From: Pseudarthrobacter chlorophenolicus A6
GTDB lineage: Bacteria > Actinomycetota > Actinomycetes > Actinomycetales > Micrococcaceae
Length of the DNA: 64,000 bases
Assembly: GCF_000022025.1 (NCBI RefSeq)
Contig: NC_011886.1
Coordinates: 1,498,980 to 1,562,979 of the forward strand
Reading direction: 5' to 3'
Each line of letters starts with the position of its first letter. Position 1 is the first letter of the stretch. Position numbers and translations under genes: made by a program. Positions 48,001 through 56,915 of the stretch are shown piece after piece. The notes beneath the pieces are model-generated. The model was given only the letters and a program-made list of their open reading frames with translations. It did no database searches and was not told where the DNA came from.

Positions 48001-48113
48001 CCCCGTCCGCCCACCAAGCCATCCAGCCCATGAGGCCCAGCCGCGCCGACGCCGGCGGCCAACCGTGCAGCCAGTCACCACTGTCCGCACCGTGACCATC
48101 AGGAGCCCTCCAC

Positions 48114-49307
48114 GTGACCACGCCAGCCGACCAGCCACTGACCATCCTGATCGCCGCGGACACCTACCCGCCCCACGTGAACGGTGCCGCCCAGTTCGGC
48201 TACCGCCTCGCCAAGGGCATGACCGGCCGGGGCCACAACGTCCATGTCCTGGCCTGCCGCGACGGCAAAGGAAAAAGCTACTCCGAATTCCGCGACGAAG
48301 CGACGGTCCACCGGCTCCGCTCGCACAGCGTCCCCACGCACGAGACGTTCCGCATCTGCCTCCCCTGGGAGATCAAGAAGGAAATCAGCCTGCTGTTCGA
48401 CCGGGTCAGGCCTGACGTGGTGCACATCCAAAGCCACTACATGATCGGCGAGCACGTCCTCTATGAGGCCGTAAAGCGCGGCATCCGGATCGTCGCAACC
48501 AACCACTTCATGCCGGAAAACCTCAACCCCTTCCTGCCGTTCCCGCAGTGGTTCAAGGACATCGTGGGACGGATCTCCTGGAAGGACATGGGCAAGGTCA
48601 TGGGCCAGGCTGACGTGGTCACCACGCCCACCCCGCTGGCAGCCAAGGCAATGCATGAGCACGCGTTCCTGCGCAAGGTGCTTCCGCTTTCCAACGGCAT
48701 CGACTCCGCCGCCTACGAGCTGCAGCCAGGGGAAAGCATTGAACCGCACGCCCACCCCACGGTGCTGTTCGCGGGCCGGCTGGCCGAGGAGAAGCACGTG
48801 GACGTGCTGATCAAGGCCATCGGAAAGACCCCGCCGGAACTGAACGTGCACCTGGAAATCGTTGGCGGCGGCGAGGTACGGCCGGCGCTCGAAGAACTGG
48901 TGCAGCGGCTCGGCCTGGGAAGCCGCGTGAAGTTCCTGGGCCTCGCCAGTGACGAGGACCTGCGGAAGGCCTACATCCAGGCCGACCTCTTCTGCATGCC
49001 GGGGACTGCCGAGCTCCAGTCGCTGGTGACGCTCGAGGCGATGTCCGCCTCCACCCCGGTGGTCCTGGCAGACGCCATGGCACTGCCGCACCTGGTCCGG
49101 GACGGGCAGAACGGCTACCTGTTCACTCCCAATGACAGCGACGACCTCGCCAAGAAGATCACCCAGATCCTGGAGCTTCCCAAGGATCAGCAGGCCGCCA
49201 TGGGCCAGGCCAGCCGGCAAATGGTGGAACCGCACAGCATCCAGGGCACCCTGCAGACCTTCGAGGACCTGTACCGCGGCGCGCGGTATGAGGACATGGT
49301 GGTCTGA
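48114..49307 (+). CDS. GT-B glycosyltransferase, family GT4-like
   Basis: 397 residues. Two Rossmann-like halves: the N-terminal acceptor-binding part (ILIAADTYPPHVNGAAQFGY) and the C-terminal nucleotide-sugar part with VLFAGRLAEEKHVDVLI and the EX7E-type block around PGTAELQSLVTLEAMS. Retaining transferases of this type build lipid-linked mannosides, trehalose-like compounds or exopolysaccharide. Closest in pattern to mannosyltransferases of actinobacterial lipid synthesis, which fits the phosphatidyltransferase upstream, but this is inference. GTG 48114 follows AGGAG by 8 bases. Confidence 0.9.
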   Translation: MTTPADQPLTILIAADTYPPHVNGAAQFGYRLAKGMTGRGHNVHVLACRDGKGKSYSEFRDEATVHRLRSHSVPTHETFRICLPWEIKKEISLLFDRVRPDVVHIQSHYMIGEHVLYEAVKRGIRIVATNHFMPENLNPFLPFPQWFKDIVGRISWKDMGKVMGQADVVTTPTPLAAKAMHEHAFLRKVLPLSNGIDSAAYELQPGESIEPHAHPTVLFAGRLAEEKHVDVLIKAIGKTPPELNVHLEIVGGGEVRPALEELVQRLGLGSRVKFLGLASDEDLRKAYIQADLFCMPGTAELQSLVTLEAMSASTPVVLADAMALPHLVRDGQNGYLFTPNDSDDLAKKITQILELPKDQQAAMGQASRQMVEPHSIQGTLQTFEDLYRGARYEDMVV

Positions 49308-49325
49308 CAGCACTCCGGCATTTGC

Positions 49326-49331
49326 TAGAGT
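49326..49331 (+). promoter_or_regulatory. -10 element of the CAT-anticodon tRNA
   Basis: TAGAGT in TTTGCTAGAGTGTT, 47 bases before the tRNA. It shares TTTGCTAG with the tRNA-Asn promoter. Confidence 0.45.
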
Positions 49332-49378
49332 GTTCCTGCCCTGCCGCCGCGCCCCGCGCGGAAGGCCTGGGGCATTTC

Positions 49379-49452
49379 GGGGCTATAGCTCAGCTGGTTA
49401 GAGCGCGGGACTCATAATCCTAAGGTCCTCGGTTCAAGTCCGAGTAGCCCTA
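49379..49452 (+). tRNA. tRNA with anticodon CAT (Ile2 or elongator Met)
   Basis: 74 bases. Acceptor GGGGCTA pairs with TAGCCCT (first pair G-T), discriminator A, no encoded CCA. D arm TAGCTCAGCTGGTTAGAGC; anticodon loop CTCATAA with CAT; T arm CTCGG-TTCAAGT-CCGAG. It is not an initiator (first pair present, no CA mismatch pattern with GGG-CCC anticodon stem). The acceptor stem GGGGCTA is more like isoleucine tRNAs, so lysidine-modified Ile2 (reads AUA) seems a little more likely than Met. TilS-dependent identity needs a model search. Confidence 0.85.
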
Positions 49453-49487
49453 CTGCGCCGTGTGGAACGGCGGGCAGAAATGCGCAG

Positions 49488-49522
49488 CCGCGGCCGACGA
49501 TCAACGTCGGGCCGCGGTTTTT
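49488..49522 (+). terminator. Rho-independent terminator after the tRNA
   Basis: CCGCGGCCGACG (49488-49499) pairs with CGTCGGGCCGCGG (49505-49517, one bulged G) around ATCAA, followed by TTTTT. Confidence 0.9.
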
Positions 49523-49624
49523 GCGTTAACACCGGTCCGTGCCCCGCCCGGCCCCTGGATACCCGCCCTCCTGGACGTCCCTCATGGACCCTGCTTCCTT
49601 TCCTATCCGCCGGATTTGCGGTAT

Positions 49625-49640
49625 GTTACTGACCAGTAAC
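49625..49640. promoter_or_regulatory. 16-base TetR-type palindrome upstream of acyl-CoA dehydrogenase
   Basis: GTTACTGACCAGTAAC is a perfect dyad (GTTACTG-AC-CAGTAAC), the form bound by TetR-family regulators of fatty-acid and amino-acid breakdown. It overlaps TATGTT (49622-49627), a possible -10, 51 bases before the ATG, so the bound protein should repress. No TetR gene is in the window. Confidence 0.6.
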
Positions 49641-49690
49641 TTACCGCGCCCGTTCAGTAGGCGCGGGCCGCTGACTTCCGGAAGGCAACC

Positions 49691-50881
49691 ATGTCCACTC
49701 CTGCTGCAGACCCCCGTGAGCTTCCCTACGCGGACGGCGACTTCTACGCCTTCGAACAGCTCCTGTCCGCCAAGGAACGGGACCGCCTCGCCGAGGTCCG
49801 CGACTTCCTTGCCCGCGAAGTCCGGCCCATCGCCGCGGACTGCTGGAACAGGGGTGAGTTCCCCATGGACCTCATCCCCAAGCTCGCCGAGGTGGACCTC
49901 GTCAGCCCTGTCCGCCGCCAGGGTCACTCCAATCTCTTCGCCGGGCTGGTCCACGCCGAATTGACCCGCGCCGATGCCTCCATTGCCACCTTCCTGGGGG
50001 TCCACGACGGCCTCTTCGCGGGGTCCATCGAAGCGCTGGCATCCCGGGAACAGCAGGAGGAGTGGCTGCCGGACATTTATGCGCTGAAGAAGATCGGCGC
50101 TTTCGGCCTCACCGAACCGCTTGGCGGCAGCGACGTGGCTGGCGGGACCCGCACCACCGCCCGCCGGGACGGCGATACCTGGATCCTCAACGGCGCCAAG
50201 CGCTGGATCGGCAACGCCACCTTCTCTGACTGGGTGGTCATTTACGCCAAGGACGTTGCAGACAACCAGGTCAAGGGCTTCCTCGTGGATACTGCCCTGC
50301 CCGGTTTCAGTGCCACCAAGATCGAAAACAAGATCTCCCTCCGTACGGTGCAGAACGCCGACATCGTCCTTGAGGATGTCGTAGTGCCGGACTTCTTCAG
50401 GCTCGCCAACGCGAACAGCTTCCGGGACGTCAACAAGGTCCTGAAGGTAACGCGGCTGGCCGTGGCGTGGCAGGCTGTGGGCCAGCAGCTTGCGGCCTTC
50501 GACGTCGCCCGGAGCTATGCCGTGGAGCGCGAGCAGTTCGGCCGGCCGCTGGCATCCTTCCAGCTCATCCAGAACCAGCTGGTGCAGATCCTTGGCAACG
50601 CCGTCAGCTCCATGGGGATGATGGTGCGGCTCGCCCAGCTCGAAGATGACGGACTGGCCAAGGATGAGCAGTCTGCCCTGGCCAAGGCCTTCACCACCGA
50701 ACGGATGCGCGAGAGCGTGGCCCTGGGGCGGAGCATCCTTGGCGGCAATGGCATTGTCACGGACTACGGGATGGCGAAGATCTTCGCCGACGCTGAGGCC
50801 ATTTACTCCTACGAAGGCACGGCCGAGATTAACACGCTGGTCACCGGGCGCGCCATCACCGGTATCTCGGCCATCGTCTAG
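49691..50881 (+). CDS. Acyl-CoA dehydrogenase family protein
   Basis: 396 residues. An FAD enzyme that introduces the 2,3-double bond into an acyl-CoA. The catalytic Glu is E375 in YEGTAEINTL, at the position used by short-chain and glutaryl-CoA dehydrogenases; GAFGLTEPLGGSD and LNGAKRWIGNA are the FAD/acyl-CoA motifs. The end INTLVTGRAITGI resembles glutaryl-CoA dehydrogenases, but the substrate is not certain. ATG 49691 follows GGAAGG. Its TAG shares CTAG (50878-50881) with the convergent peptidase stop. Confidence 0.92.
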   Translation: MSTPAADPRELPYADGDFYAFEQLLSAKERDRLAEVRDFLAREVRPIAADCWNRGEFPMDLIPKLAEVDLVSPVRRQGHSNLFAGLVHAELTRADASIATFLGVHDGLFAGSIEALASREQQEEWLPDIYALKKIGAFGLTEPLGGSDVAGGTRTTARRDGDTWILNGAKRWIGNATFSDWVVIYAKDVADNQVKGFLVDTALPGFSATKIENKISLRTVQNADIVLEDVVVPDFFRLANANSFRDVNKVLKVTRLAVAWQAVGQQLAAFDVARSYAVEREQFGRPLASFQLIQNQLVQILGNAVSSMGMMVRLAQLEDDGLAKDEQSALAKAFTTERMRESVALGRSILGGNGIVTDYGMAKIFADAEAIYSYEGTAEINTLVTGRAITGISAIV

Positions 50882-51459
50882 GGCGATCCGTGCAGCGGCA
50901 GCAGGACTGACGGTCTCAGGTCCAGGACGAACTGCAGGGGATCGACGTAGTCCTCGCCCTGCCTGACGCCCCAGTGGAGGCAGCCGGCGGCCGGGCAGTG
51001 GCCGGGCAGTGTGGTGCCGATGACCTGCCCCTGCGCCACGGCACTGCCAACCGCCAGGGGGCTGACCACGGGCTCAAAGCTGCTCCGCAGTCCCGTGCCG
51101 TGATCTATGGTGATCACCGGCCGGTCTACCACCACACCCACGAAGCTGACGGTTCCGGCCGCCGGCGACACTACGTCCACCGCCGGACCTGCCGCCTCCA
51201 GGTCCACTCCCCGGTGGCCGCTGAGCCACGGTTTGGGCGGCGGGTCAAAGCCGCGCAGGACCGCAGGGCGGGGGGCCAGCGGCCAGTCCCACGACGGGCG
51301 GGCAACGGAGGCACCCGCGTCTTCTGCCGCCGTCGGAAGCGCCTGGAGCGTTGCCGGCGCAGGGCCCGGCCCCCGCGGACTGTACGGCAGCGGCTGCGGG
51401 ATGGATGAGACCGACGCAGGAAGCAGCAGCAGCGCGGCAAGCAGTACCGGTGGTTTCAT
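50878..51459 (-). CDS. Secreted M23-family metallopeptidase (LytM-like)
   Basis: 193 residues. A signal peptide (MKPPVLLAALLLLPASVSS) leads a Pro-rich linker and a LytM domain: HRGVDLEA (zinc His and Asp), and LHWGVR where the HxH motif is reduced, as only one of the two histidines is seen clearly. It would cut peptidoglycan cross-links or, if inactive, regulate amidases. ATG 51459 lies 6 bases after CATGCT (complement of 51466-51471), a leaderless-type start. It shares its stop bases with the convergent acyl-CoA dehydrogenase. Confidence 0.87.
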   Translation of the reverse strand: MKPPVLLAALLLLPASVSSIPQPLPYSPRGPGPAPATLQALPTAAEDAGASVARPSWDWPLAPRPAVLRGFDPPPKPWLSGHRGVDLEAAGPAVDVVSPAAGTVSFVGVVVDRPVITIDHGTGLRSSFEPVVSPLAVGSAVAQGQVIGTTLPGHCPAAGCLHWGVRQGEDYVDPLQFVLDLRPSVLLPLHGSP

Positions 51460-51567
51460 GTGCCCAGCATGCGCCCGTCAAAACTGCGCGGTCACGGACC
51501 GCCGCGGCCTATGTGGAAAAGCCCGGAAGGCGCCAGCCGCGCGTCCCGTGGGCGGTGGTCCCTGTAG

Positions 51568-51905
51568 TACTATTGACGGAGCAGTTTGCTGCGCCCTCAA
51601 CGCGTCCCGCCCCGGCAGTCCACCTTTTCGGTGATGCTGCCTGTCCAGGTTGCGTCGGCACAACTCATTCAGGAGTGTGGGGGAGCAGCCGGCTGACTAC
51701 GCGCATCCAGCCCTCCAACGGCACGGCCCCGGCCGCACCATTGAAGGATCACGCCTCCTGCGGTCCGTCCAACAGTACGGATGGGAAGCGCGATGGATGC
51801 CAGGAGCACGGCCCAACCCGGGCCACGCTAATCAACCGTCAACTATTGGCAGGGTAAGAAGCCTCGCGGCTATCTCATGAATGACCTGCCGGAAGGAGCG
51901 TCGGC
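51568..51905 (+). promoter_or_regulatory. Long leader region of rpsB
   Basis: The 446-base gap before rpsB has no credible gene. TACTAT (51568-51573), the best -10, would give a leader of about 325 bases. The leader contains a hairpin with GGCAG and CTGCC arms and inner CACC/GGTG pairs (51614-51641). Ribosomal protein S2 often controls its own operon through its leader; this might do so. The ribosome site AAGGAG (51893-51898) precedes ATG 51906. Confidence 0.45.
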
Positions 51906-52781
51906 ATGCCCGTCGTAACCATGCGCCAGCTGCTTGACAGCGGCGTCCACTTTGGACACCAGACCCGCCGTTGGAACCCGAAGATGAAGCGCTTCATCTT
52001 CACCGAGCGCAACGGCATCTACATCATTGACCTTCAGCAGTCGCTGTCCTACATCGACCGCGCCTACGAGTTCGTGAAGGCCACCGTTGCCCACGGCGGC
52101 ACCGTACTCTTCGTCGGCACCAAGAAGCAGGCCCAGGAAGCAATCGCCGAGCAGGCCACCCGCGTGGGCCAGCCCTACGTGAACCAGCGCTGGCTCGGCG
52201 GCATGCTGACCAACTTCCAGACGGTCGCCAAGCGTATCCAGCGTATGAAGGAACTCGAAGAGATCGACTTCGACGACGTCGCCGGTTCTGCTTACACCAA
52301 GAAGGAACTGCTGCTCCTCAAGCGCGAGCTCACCAAGCTCGAGTCCAACCTGGGCGGTATCCGCAACCTGACCAAGGCACCTTCCGTGCTCTGGATCGTG
52401 GACACCAAGAAGGAACACCTCGCCGTTGACGAGGCCAAGAAGCTGAACATCCCGGTTGTGGCCATCCTGGACACCAACTGCGATCCCGACGAAGTCGACT
52501 TCCCGATCCCGGGCAACGACGACGCCATCCGCTCCGTGAACCTCCTGACCCGCGTTGTTGCCGACGCCGTCGCCGAGGGCCTGATCGCCCGCAACAACCG
52601 CGGCTCGGGCACCACCGAAGCTCCCGAAGAGCCCCTGGCTGAGTGGGAGCGCGAGCTCCTCGAAGGCAGCAAGGCGGAGGAAGCCGCTGCGGCTGCTCCG
52701 GCAGAAAACGCTGAAGCCCCGGCTGCTCCGGCCGCTGAAGCCCCGGCTGCTGCCGAGGCTCCCGCCGAAGACGCCAAGTAA
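51906..52781 (+). CDS. rpsB: 30S ribosomal protein S2
   Basis: 291 residues. Required for binding of S1 and translation initiation. The S2 core runs from [20 protein letters not shown] to about residue 235 ([17 protein letters not shown]). The last 45 residues are an Ala/Glu/Pro repeat ([20 protein letters not shown] and more), typical of Micrococcaceae S2 and probably disordered. ATG 51906 follows AAGGAG by 7 bases. Followed by a hairpin and tsf. Confidence 0.98.
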   Translation: MPVVTMRQLLDSGVHFGHQTRRWNPKMKRFIFTERNGIYIIDLQQSLSYIDRAYEFVKATVAHGGTVLFVGTKKQAQEAIAEQATRVGQPYVNQRWLGGMLTNFQTVAKRIQRMKELEEIDFDDVAGSAYTKKELLLLKRELTKLESNLGGIRNLTKAPSVLWIVDTKKEHLAVDEAKKLNIPVVAILDTNCDPDEVDFPIPGNDDAIRSVNLLTRVVADAVAEGLIARNNRGSGTTEAPEEPLAEWERELLEGSKAEEAAAAAPAENAEAPAAPAAEAPAAAEAPAEDAK

Positions 52782-52825
52782 CACAGCTAAATCCGGATTC
52801 TCCGTGCTGTCCGCAGCCGGAGCTG

Positions 52826-52868
52826 CTGACAGGATGGCCGCCCGCACCGCGGGCAGCCATCCTGTCAG
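52826..52868 (+). terminator. Hairpin between rpsB and tsf
   Basis: CTGACAGGATGGC (52826-52838) and GCCATCCTGTCAG (52856-52868) pair perfectly, with further CCCGC/GCGGG pairing inside and no T-run. It could partly terminate or protect the rpsB message and adjust the S2:EF-Ts ratio. Confidence 0.65.
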
Positions 52869-52907
52869 TCCGTACACCACAACACATTTCTAGACAGAGG
52901 GGTTCAC

Positions 52908-53744
52908 ATGGCGAACTACACTGCCGCTGACATCAAGGCCCTGCGCGAGCGCACCGGCGCCGGCATGATGGACGTCAAGAAGGCTCTTGACGAAGCCAAC
53001 GGTGACGCCGAAAAGGCCATCGAAATCATCCGCATCAAGGGCCTCAAGGGCGCCACCAAGCGCGAAGGCCGCTCCACCGCCGAAGGCCTCGTTGCTGCCA
53101 AGGTCAGCAACGGCGTTGGCGTCATGATCGAGGTCAACTGCGAGACCGACTTCGTTGCCAAGGCTGACAAGTTCATCCAGCTGGCCGACAAAGTCCTGGC
53201 CGTCGCCGTTGAGTCCGGCGCCGCCGATCTCGAAACCCTCCTCGCCACCGATGTCGACGGCAAGCCGCTGTCCGAGGTCGTCATCGAAGAAGGCGCTGTC
53301 CTGGGCGAAAAGGTCGTCGTCCGCCGCATTTCCCGCATCGAGGGTGCAACGGTTGACGCCTACCTGCACAAGACCTCGAAGGACCTCCCGGCCCAGGTCG
53401 GCGTCCTGTTCGCTGTCGACGGTGAAAGCGAAGCCGCTGCCACCGCCGCCCACGACGTCGCCGTCCACATCGCCGCCATGGCCCCGAACTACCTGACCCG
53501 CGAGGACGTTCCGTCCGACCTGGTCGAGTCCGAGCGCCGCATCGCCGAAGAGACCGCAAAGGCCGAGGGCAAGCCCGAAGCCGCCCTCACCAAGATCGTG
53601 GAAGGCCGTGTGACGGGCTTCTACAAGGGTGAGGTGCTGGTTGACCAGGCCTTCGCCAAGGACGCCAAGAAGTCCGTGGCACAGATCCTCGAAGAGGCCG
53701 GTGTCAAGGGAACCGCGTTCGCGCGTTTCCGCGTCGGCTCCTAG
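52908..53744 (+). CDS. tsf: Translation elongation factor Ts
   Basis: 278 residues. Exchanges GDP for GTP on EF-Tu. The N-terminal UBA-like domain (LRERTGAGMMDVKKALDEA) and the core motif NCETDFVAKADKF, which reaches the nucleotide pocket of EF-Tu, are present, with the coiled-coil region and C-terminal module. ATG 52908 follows GAGGGG by 5 bases. Third in the rpsB region after the hairpin; a terminator follows. Confidence 0.98.
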   Translation: MANYTAADIKALRERTGAGMMDVKKALDEANGDAEKAIEIIRIKGLKGATKREGRSTAEGLVAAKVSNGVGVMIEVNCETDFVAKADKFIQLADKVLAVAVESGAADLETLLATDVDGKPLSEVVIEEGAVLGEKVVVRRISRIEGATVDAYLHKTSKDLPAQVGVLFAVDGESEAAATAAHDVAVHIAAMAPNYLTREDVPSDLVESERRIAEETAKAEGKPEAALTKIVEGRVTGFYKGEVLVDQAFAKDAKKSVAQILEEAGVKGTAFARFRVGS

Positions 53745-53754
53745 TCGAACACGT

Positions 53755-53787
53755 AAGGGGGTGGCCACTTCGGTGGCCGCCCCTTTT
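53755..53787 (+). terminator. Rho-independent terminator with UUCG loop after tsf
   Basis: AAGGGGGTGGCCAC and GTGGCCGCCCCTT (one bulged G) close a very stable C(TTCG)G loop at 53769-53772, followed by TT. So pyrH has its own promoter in 53788-53895. Confidence 0.9.
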
Positions 53788-53895
53788 GCATGCGTACGGT
53801 TTGTGCCCGGTGCGCTGCGCTTCGGGCATAGCCGGTTCCGGCCACCGGTTCCGGCAGGATAACCTTTTTTCGAAAGTCACCAACGGGAAGGCACC

Positions 53896-54633
53896 ATGGA
53901 AGCCGTCAATACTGTAATGCAGCCAGAGAAGAGCCGGCGGCGGGTGCTCCTGAAGCTCTCCGGCGAGGTCTTCGGCGGCGGGAAACTGGGTGTCGATCCC
54001 GAGACCGTCCGCAACGTCGCCAAGCAGATTGCCGCGGCCGTCCCGGACGTTGAAGTGGCCATCGTGGTAGGCGGCGGCAACTTCTTCCGCGGCGCCGAAC
54101 TGTCCCAGAGCGGCATGGACCGCTCGCGGGCGGACTACATGGGCATGCTCGGCACCGTCATGAACTGCCTCGCCCTGCAGGATTTCCTGGAGCAGGCGGG
54201 CGTGGAGACGCGCGTGCAGAGCGCCATCACCATGGGACAGGTTGCAGAGGCCTACATCCCGCGCCGCGCCATCCGCCACATGGAAAAGGGCCGAGTAGTC
54301 ATCTTCGGTGCCGGTGCCGGCCTGCCGTACTTCTCCACGGACACCGTGGCCGCCCAGCGTGCCCTTGAAGTCCATGCTGATGTTGTCCTCATGGCCAAGA
54401 GCGGCGTTGACGCCGTCTACACCGCGGACCCCAAGAAGGATCCCACCGCCGAGCGGCTGGAGACCCTGAGCTACGACGACGCGCTGCGGCGCGACATCCG
54501 GGTCATGGACCAGACAGCCATGACCATGTGCAAGGACAACGACCTGTCCATGGTGGTGTTCGGCATGGAAGGCGAAGGCAACGTCACCCGCGCCATCCGG
54601 GGCGAGAAGCTGGGCACCCTGGTCACCACCTAG
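53896..54633 (+). CDS. pyrH: Uridylate kinase
   Basis: 245 residues. Phosphorylates UMP to UDP. Amino-acid-kinase fold: [13 protein letters not shown] (phosphate loop), [16 protein letters not shown], and the C-terminal [17 protein letters not shown] with the nucleotide base region. ATG 53896 follows GAAGG by 6 bases. The upstream 108 bases contain the direct repeat CCGGTTCCGGC at 53831-53841 and 53844-53854. Confidence 0.97.
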   Translation: MEAVNTVMQPEKSRRRVLLKLSGEVFGGGKLGVDPETVRNVAKQIAAAVPDVEVAIVVGGGNFFRGAELSQSGMDRSRADYMGMLGTVMNCLALQDFLEQAGVETRVQSAITMGQVAEAYIPRRAIRHMEKGRVVIFGAGAGLPYFSTDTVAAQRALEVHADVVLMAKSGVDAVYTADPKKDPTAERLETLSYDDALRRDIRVMDQTAMTMCKDNDLSMVVFGMEGEGNVTRAIRGEKLGTLVTT

Positions 54634-54757
54634 CTCCGGCTAGGATGTTTTCAGGACAGTTCCGCCGCCGCCCCCGGGCGGTGGCGGAAGCAGCGACAGA
54701 GAACCACGCGTGCATGGAGCCGGCGCGCCGGACCGCACCAGAACCCCAGGAGAGACC

Positions 54758-55315
54758 GTGATCGAAGAAACCTTGCTCGAAGCCGAAGAAAAGATGGACA
54801 AGGCCGTAGAGGTTGCCAAGGAAGACTTCGCTTCCATCCGCACCGGCCGCGCCAACCCCGGCCTGTACAACAGGGTCCTGGTGGACTACTACGGCTCGCC
54901 CACGCCCCTGCAGCAGCTCGCCTCGTTCGCCATCCCTGACGCCCGCACCATCCTGATCACCCCGTTCGACAAGACCGCATTGCGGGACATCGAACGGGCC
55001 CTGAGCGATTCCGAGGTGGGGGCCAACCCCTCCAACGACGGAAACGTCATCCGGATCACTATCCCGGAACTGACCAAGGAACGCCGCAAGGAATACGTCA
55101 AGATCGTCAAGACCAAGGGCGAGGATGCCAAGGTGTCCATCCGCAATATCCGCCGCAAGGCCAAGGAAGCCCTGGACCGCCTGGTCAAGGACGGCGAAGC
55201 CGGCGAAGACGAGGGCACCCGGGCTGAAAAGGAGCTGGACGGCCTGACCAAGGCCCACGTGGACGGCATCGATGAGCTGCTCAAGCGCAAGGAAGCAGAG
55301 CTGCTCGAAGTCTGA
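54758..55315 (+). CDS. frr: Ribosome recycling factor
   Basis: 185 residues, exactly the family size. Splits post-termination ribosomes with EF-G. Typical text: [15 protein letters not shown], and the long helix ending [20 protein letters not shown] and [18 protein letters not shown] 54758 follows AGGAGAG by 4 bases; the longer frame from 54710 lies before the ribosome site. Its TGA overlaps an ATG (TGATG at 55313-55317) that probably starts cdsA. Confidence 0.97.
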   Translation: MIEETLLEAEEKMDKAVEVAKEDFASIRTGRANPGLYNRVLVDYYGSPTPLQQLASFAIPDARTILITPFDKTALRDIERALSDSEVGANPSNDGNVIRITIPELTKERRKEYVKIVKTKGEDAKVSIRNIRRKAKEALDRLVKDGEAGEDEGTRAEKELDGLTKAHVDGIDELLKRKEAELLEV

Positions 55316-56240
55316 TGGGCCAGGCAGATCAGGCCCCCGCACCACGGGCGCGCATACGGGGAAGCAGCCCAGGAGCAACCCAACGCCCAAGGCCGGCCGG
55401 AACCTTCCGGCGGCCGTTGTGGTGGGCCTGGCCATGCTGCTCGCCGTCCTCGGCGGGCTGCTGTTCCTTCCGCTGGGTTTCGTGGCGGTCACCACCACGT
55501 TCGCCATCTTCGGTGTCTGGGAAATTTACCGTGCCCTGGAGGCCAACGGCACCAGGATGCCTATCGTTCCGGTCATGACCGGCACGGTGGCGATGCCATT
55601 CGTGGCTTACCTCGGGGGCGTCGAAAGCCTGCTCTTCGCCATGCTGCTCAGCTCGGTAGCGGTGCTGCTGTGGAGGTCCATCGACACCGCCGCAGGATCG
55701 GCCAACAGCATTTTTGCCGGGGTCTTCACCCTGGGCTGGGTGCCGTTCTTCATCAGCTTCGCCGCGCTGCCGCTGCACGCCTCCGGGGGTGCGACACCCC
55801 TGGGCCTTTGGCCGGGAGGTGCCGTCCCGGAAGGCGCCTGGCAGATCGCCGTCATGCTGCTGCTGGTGGTGTCGAATGACACGTTTGGCTACCTGGTGGG
55901 GGCATCGCTGGGCAAGCACCCCATGGCACCTAAGATCAGCCCCAAGAAATCCTGGGAAGGCTTTGCCGGATCAGTGGCTGGGGCCGTCCTGATCGGCGTT
56001 CTGGCCTGCCTCTTTATCCTGGACAAACCCTGGTGGGTGGGTGTGGTCCTGGCTGTCGGCACCGTGGCCGCGTCCACTGCCGGCGACCTTGCCGAGTCCA
56101 TGGTGAAGCGCGAACTCGGCGTCAAGGACATGAGCAGCATCCTGCCCGGGCACGGCGGGGTCATGGACCGGCTGGATTCCATCGTGTTCGCGTCCCCGCT
56201 GGTCTACGTCCTCTACGGCTTCGTCACCGGAAGCTGGTAG
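55272..56240 (+). CDS. cdsA: Phosphatidate cytidylyltransferase
   Basis: The uninterrupted frame from ATG 55272 gives 322 residues, overlapping frr by 44 bases, and begins with unnatural text ([16 protein letters not shown]). The more natural start is ATG 55315, overlapping the frr stop; it reads MGQADQAP and then needs one more C in the run 55334-55338 to join this frame at [14 protein letters not shown], giving 308 residues. The enzyme makes CDP-diacylglycerol from phosphatidate and CTP. About eight membrane helices and the signature [14 protein letters not shown] and [15 protein letters not shown] are intact. Which start is right cannot be told from this sequence alone. Confidence 0.9.
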   Translation: MSCSSARKQSCSKSDGPGRSGPRTTGAHTGKQPRSNPTPKAGRNLPAAVVVGLAMLLAVLGGLLFLPLGFVAVTTTFAIFGVWEIYRALEANGTRMPIVPVMTGTVAMPFVAYLGGVESLLFAMLLSSVAVLLWRSIDTAAGSANSIFAGVFTLGWVPFFISFAALPLHASGGATPLGLWPGGAVPEGAWQIAVMLLLVVSNDTFGYLVGASLGKHPMAPKISPKKSWEGFAGSVAGAVLIGVLACLFILDKPWWVGVVLAVGTVAASTAGDLAESMVKRELGVKDMSSILPGHGGVMDRLDSIVFASPLVYVLYGFVTGSW

Positions 56241-56308
56241 AGCATCATCCCGGCACCAATAGACTGGTGCCACAGCGCTACGGCTGAAGAGCATTAAAGG
56301 AACCAACA

Positions 56309-56893
56309 GTGGCATTGGATATTCATCGGCAGATCCCTGCGTCGTTTGAGCGCGTGCAGCGCAGTGAATACGGGTACAACGCCAAGCAGGTGGACCAGTT
56401 CCTCCAGCGGGCACGGGTGTCGCTGGAGTCACCCCACGACGCCGCGGAGCCCATCAACAGCTCAGACGTCCGGGCCGTGTCCTTCGATCCGGTCAAGGGC
56501 GGCTACTCCGCGGCCGTGGTGGACGCGGCCCTGGACCGGCTGGAAGATGCCTTCGCCCGCAGGGAACGCGACGAACTGATTGCGGCCAGCGGCGAGGAAG
56601 CCTGGCTGCGCGAAATCGGCAAGCTCTCGGGAATCCTCCGCGGACGCCTCCACCGCCACGACGGGGAACGTTTCCGGCGGCCCGCCAAGAATAAGGCCCG
56701 CAGCTACAACACCGCCGATGTGGACCGGCTCTGCCACGAACTCGTGGCATACCTGGAACACGACAAGCCGCTCAGCGTGGACAGCGTCCGCCGCGCCGTG
56801 TTCCGTCCGGAGACCGGACGCGACGGCTATGAAGAGGCCCAAGTGGACGCCTTCCTGGACCGCGTCATCGAGCTGATGGCCGCCATCGATTGA
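56309..56893 (+). CDS. DivIVA-domain-like protein with three repeats
   Basis: 194 residues. Three copies of a G-Y-x(4)-VD-x-FL(D/Q)R-type motif are seen: GYNAKQVDQFLQRAR (about 22-36), GGYSAAVVDAALDRLEDAF (about 64-82) and GYEEAQVDAFLDRVIELM (about 174-191). This is the membrane-targeting DivIVA N-terminal motif, repeated, with a helical linker rather than the usual long coiled coil. DivIVA/Wag31 proteins mark curved membrane and direct polar growth in actinobacteria. GTG 56309 follows AAAGGAA by 5 bases. Neighbour cdsA may share its transcript. Confidence 0.78.
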   Translation: MALDIHRQIPASFERVQRSEYGYNAKQVDQFLQRARVSLESPHDAAEPINSSDVRAVSFDPVKGGYSAAVVDAALDRLEDAFARRERDELIAASGEEAWLREIGKLSGILRGRLHRHDGERFRRPAKNKARSYNTADVDRLCHELVAYLEHDKPLSVDSVRRAVFRPETGRDGYEEAQVDAFLDRVIELMAAID

Positions 56894-56915
56894 CCCTTTC
56901 TGGCGGGCAGACCCC

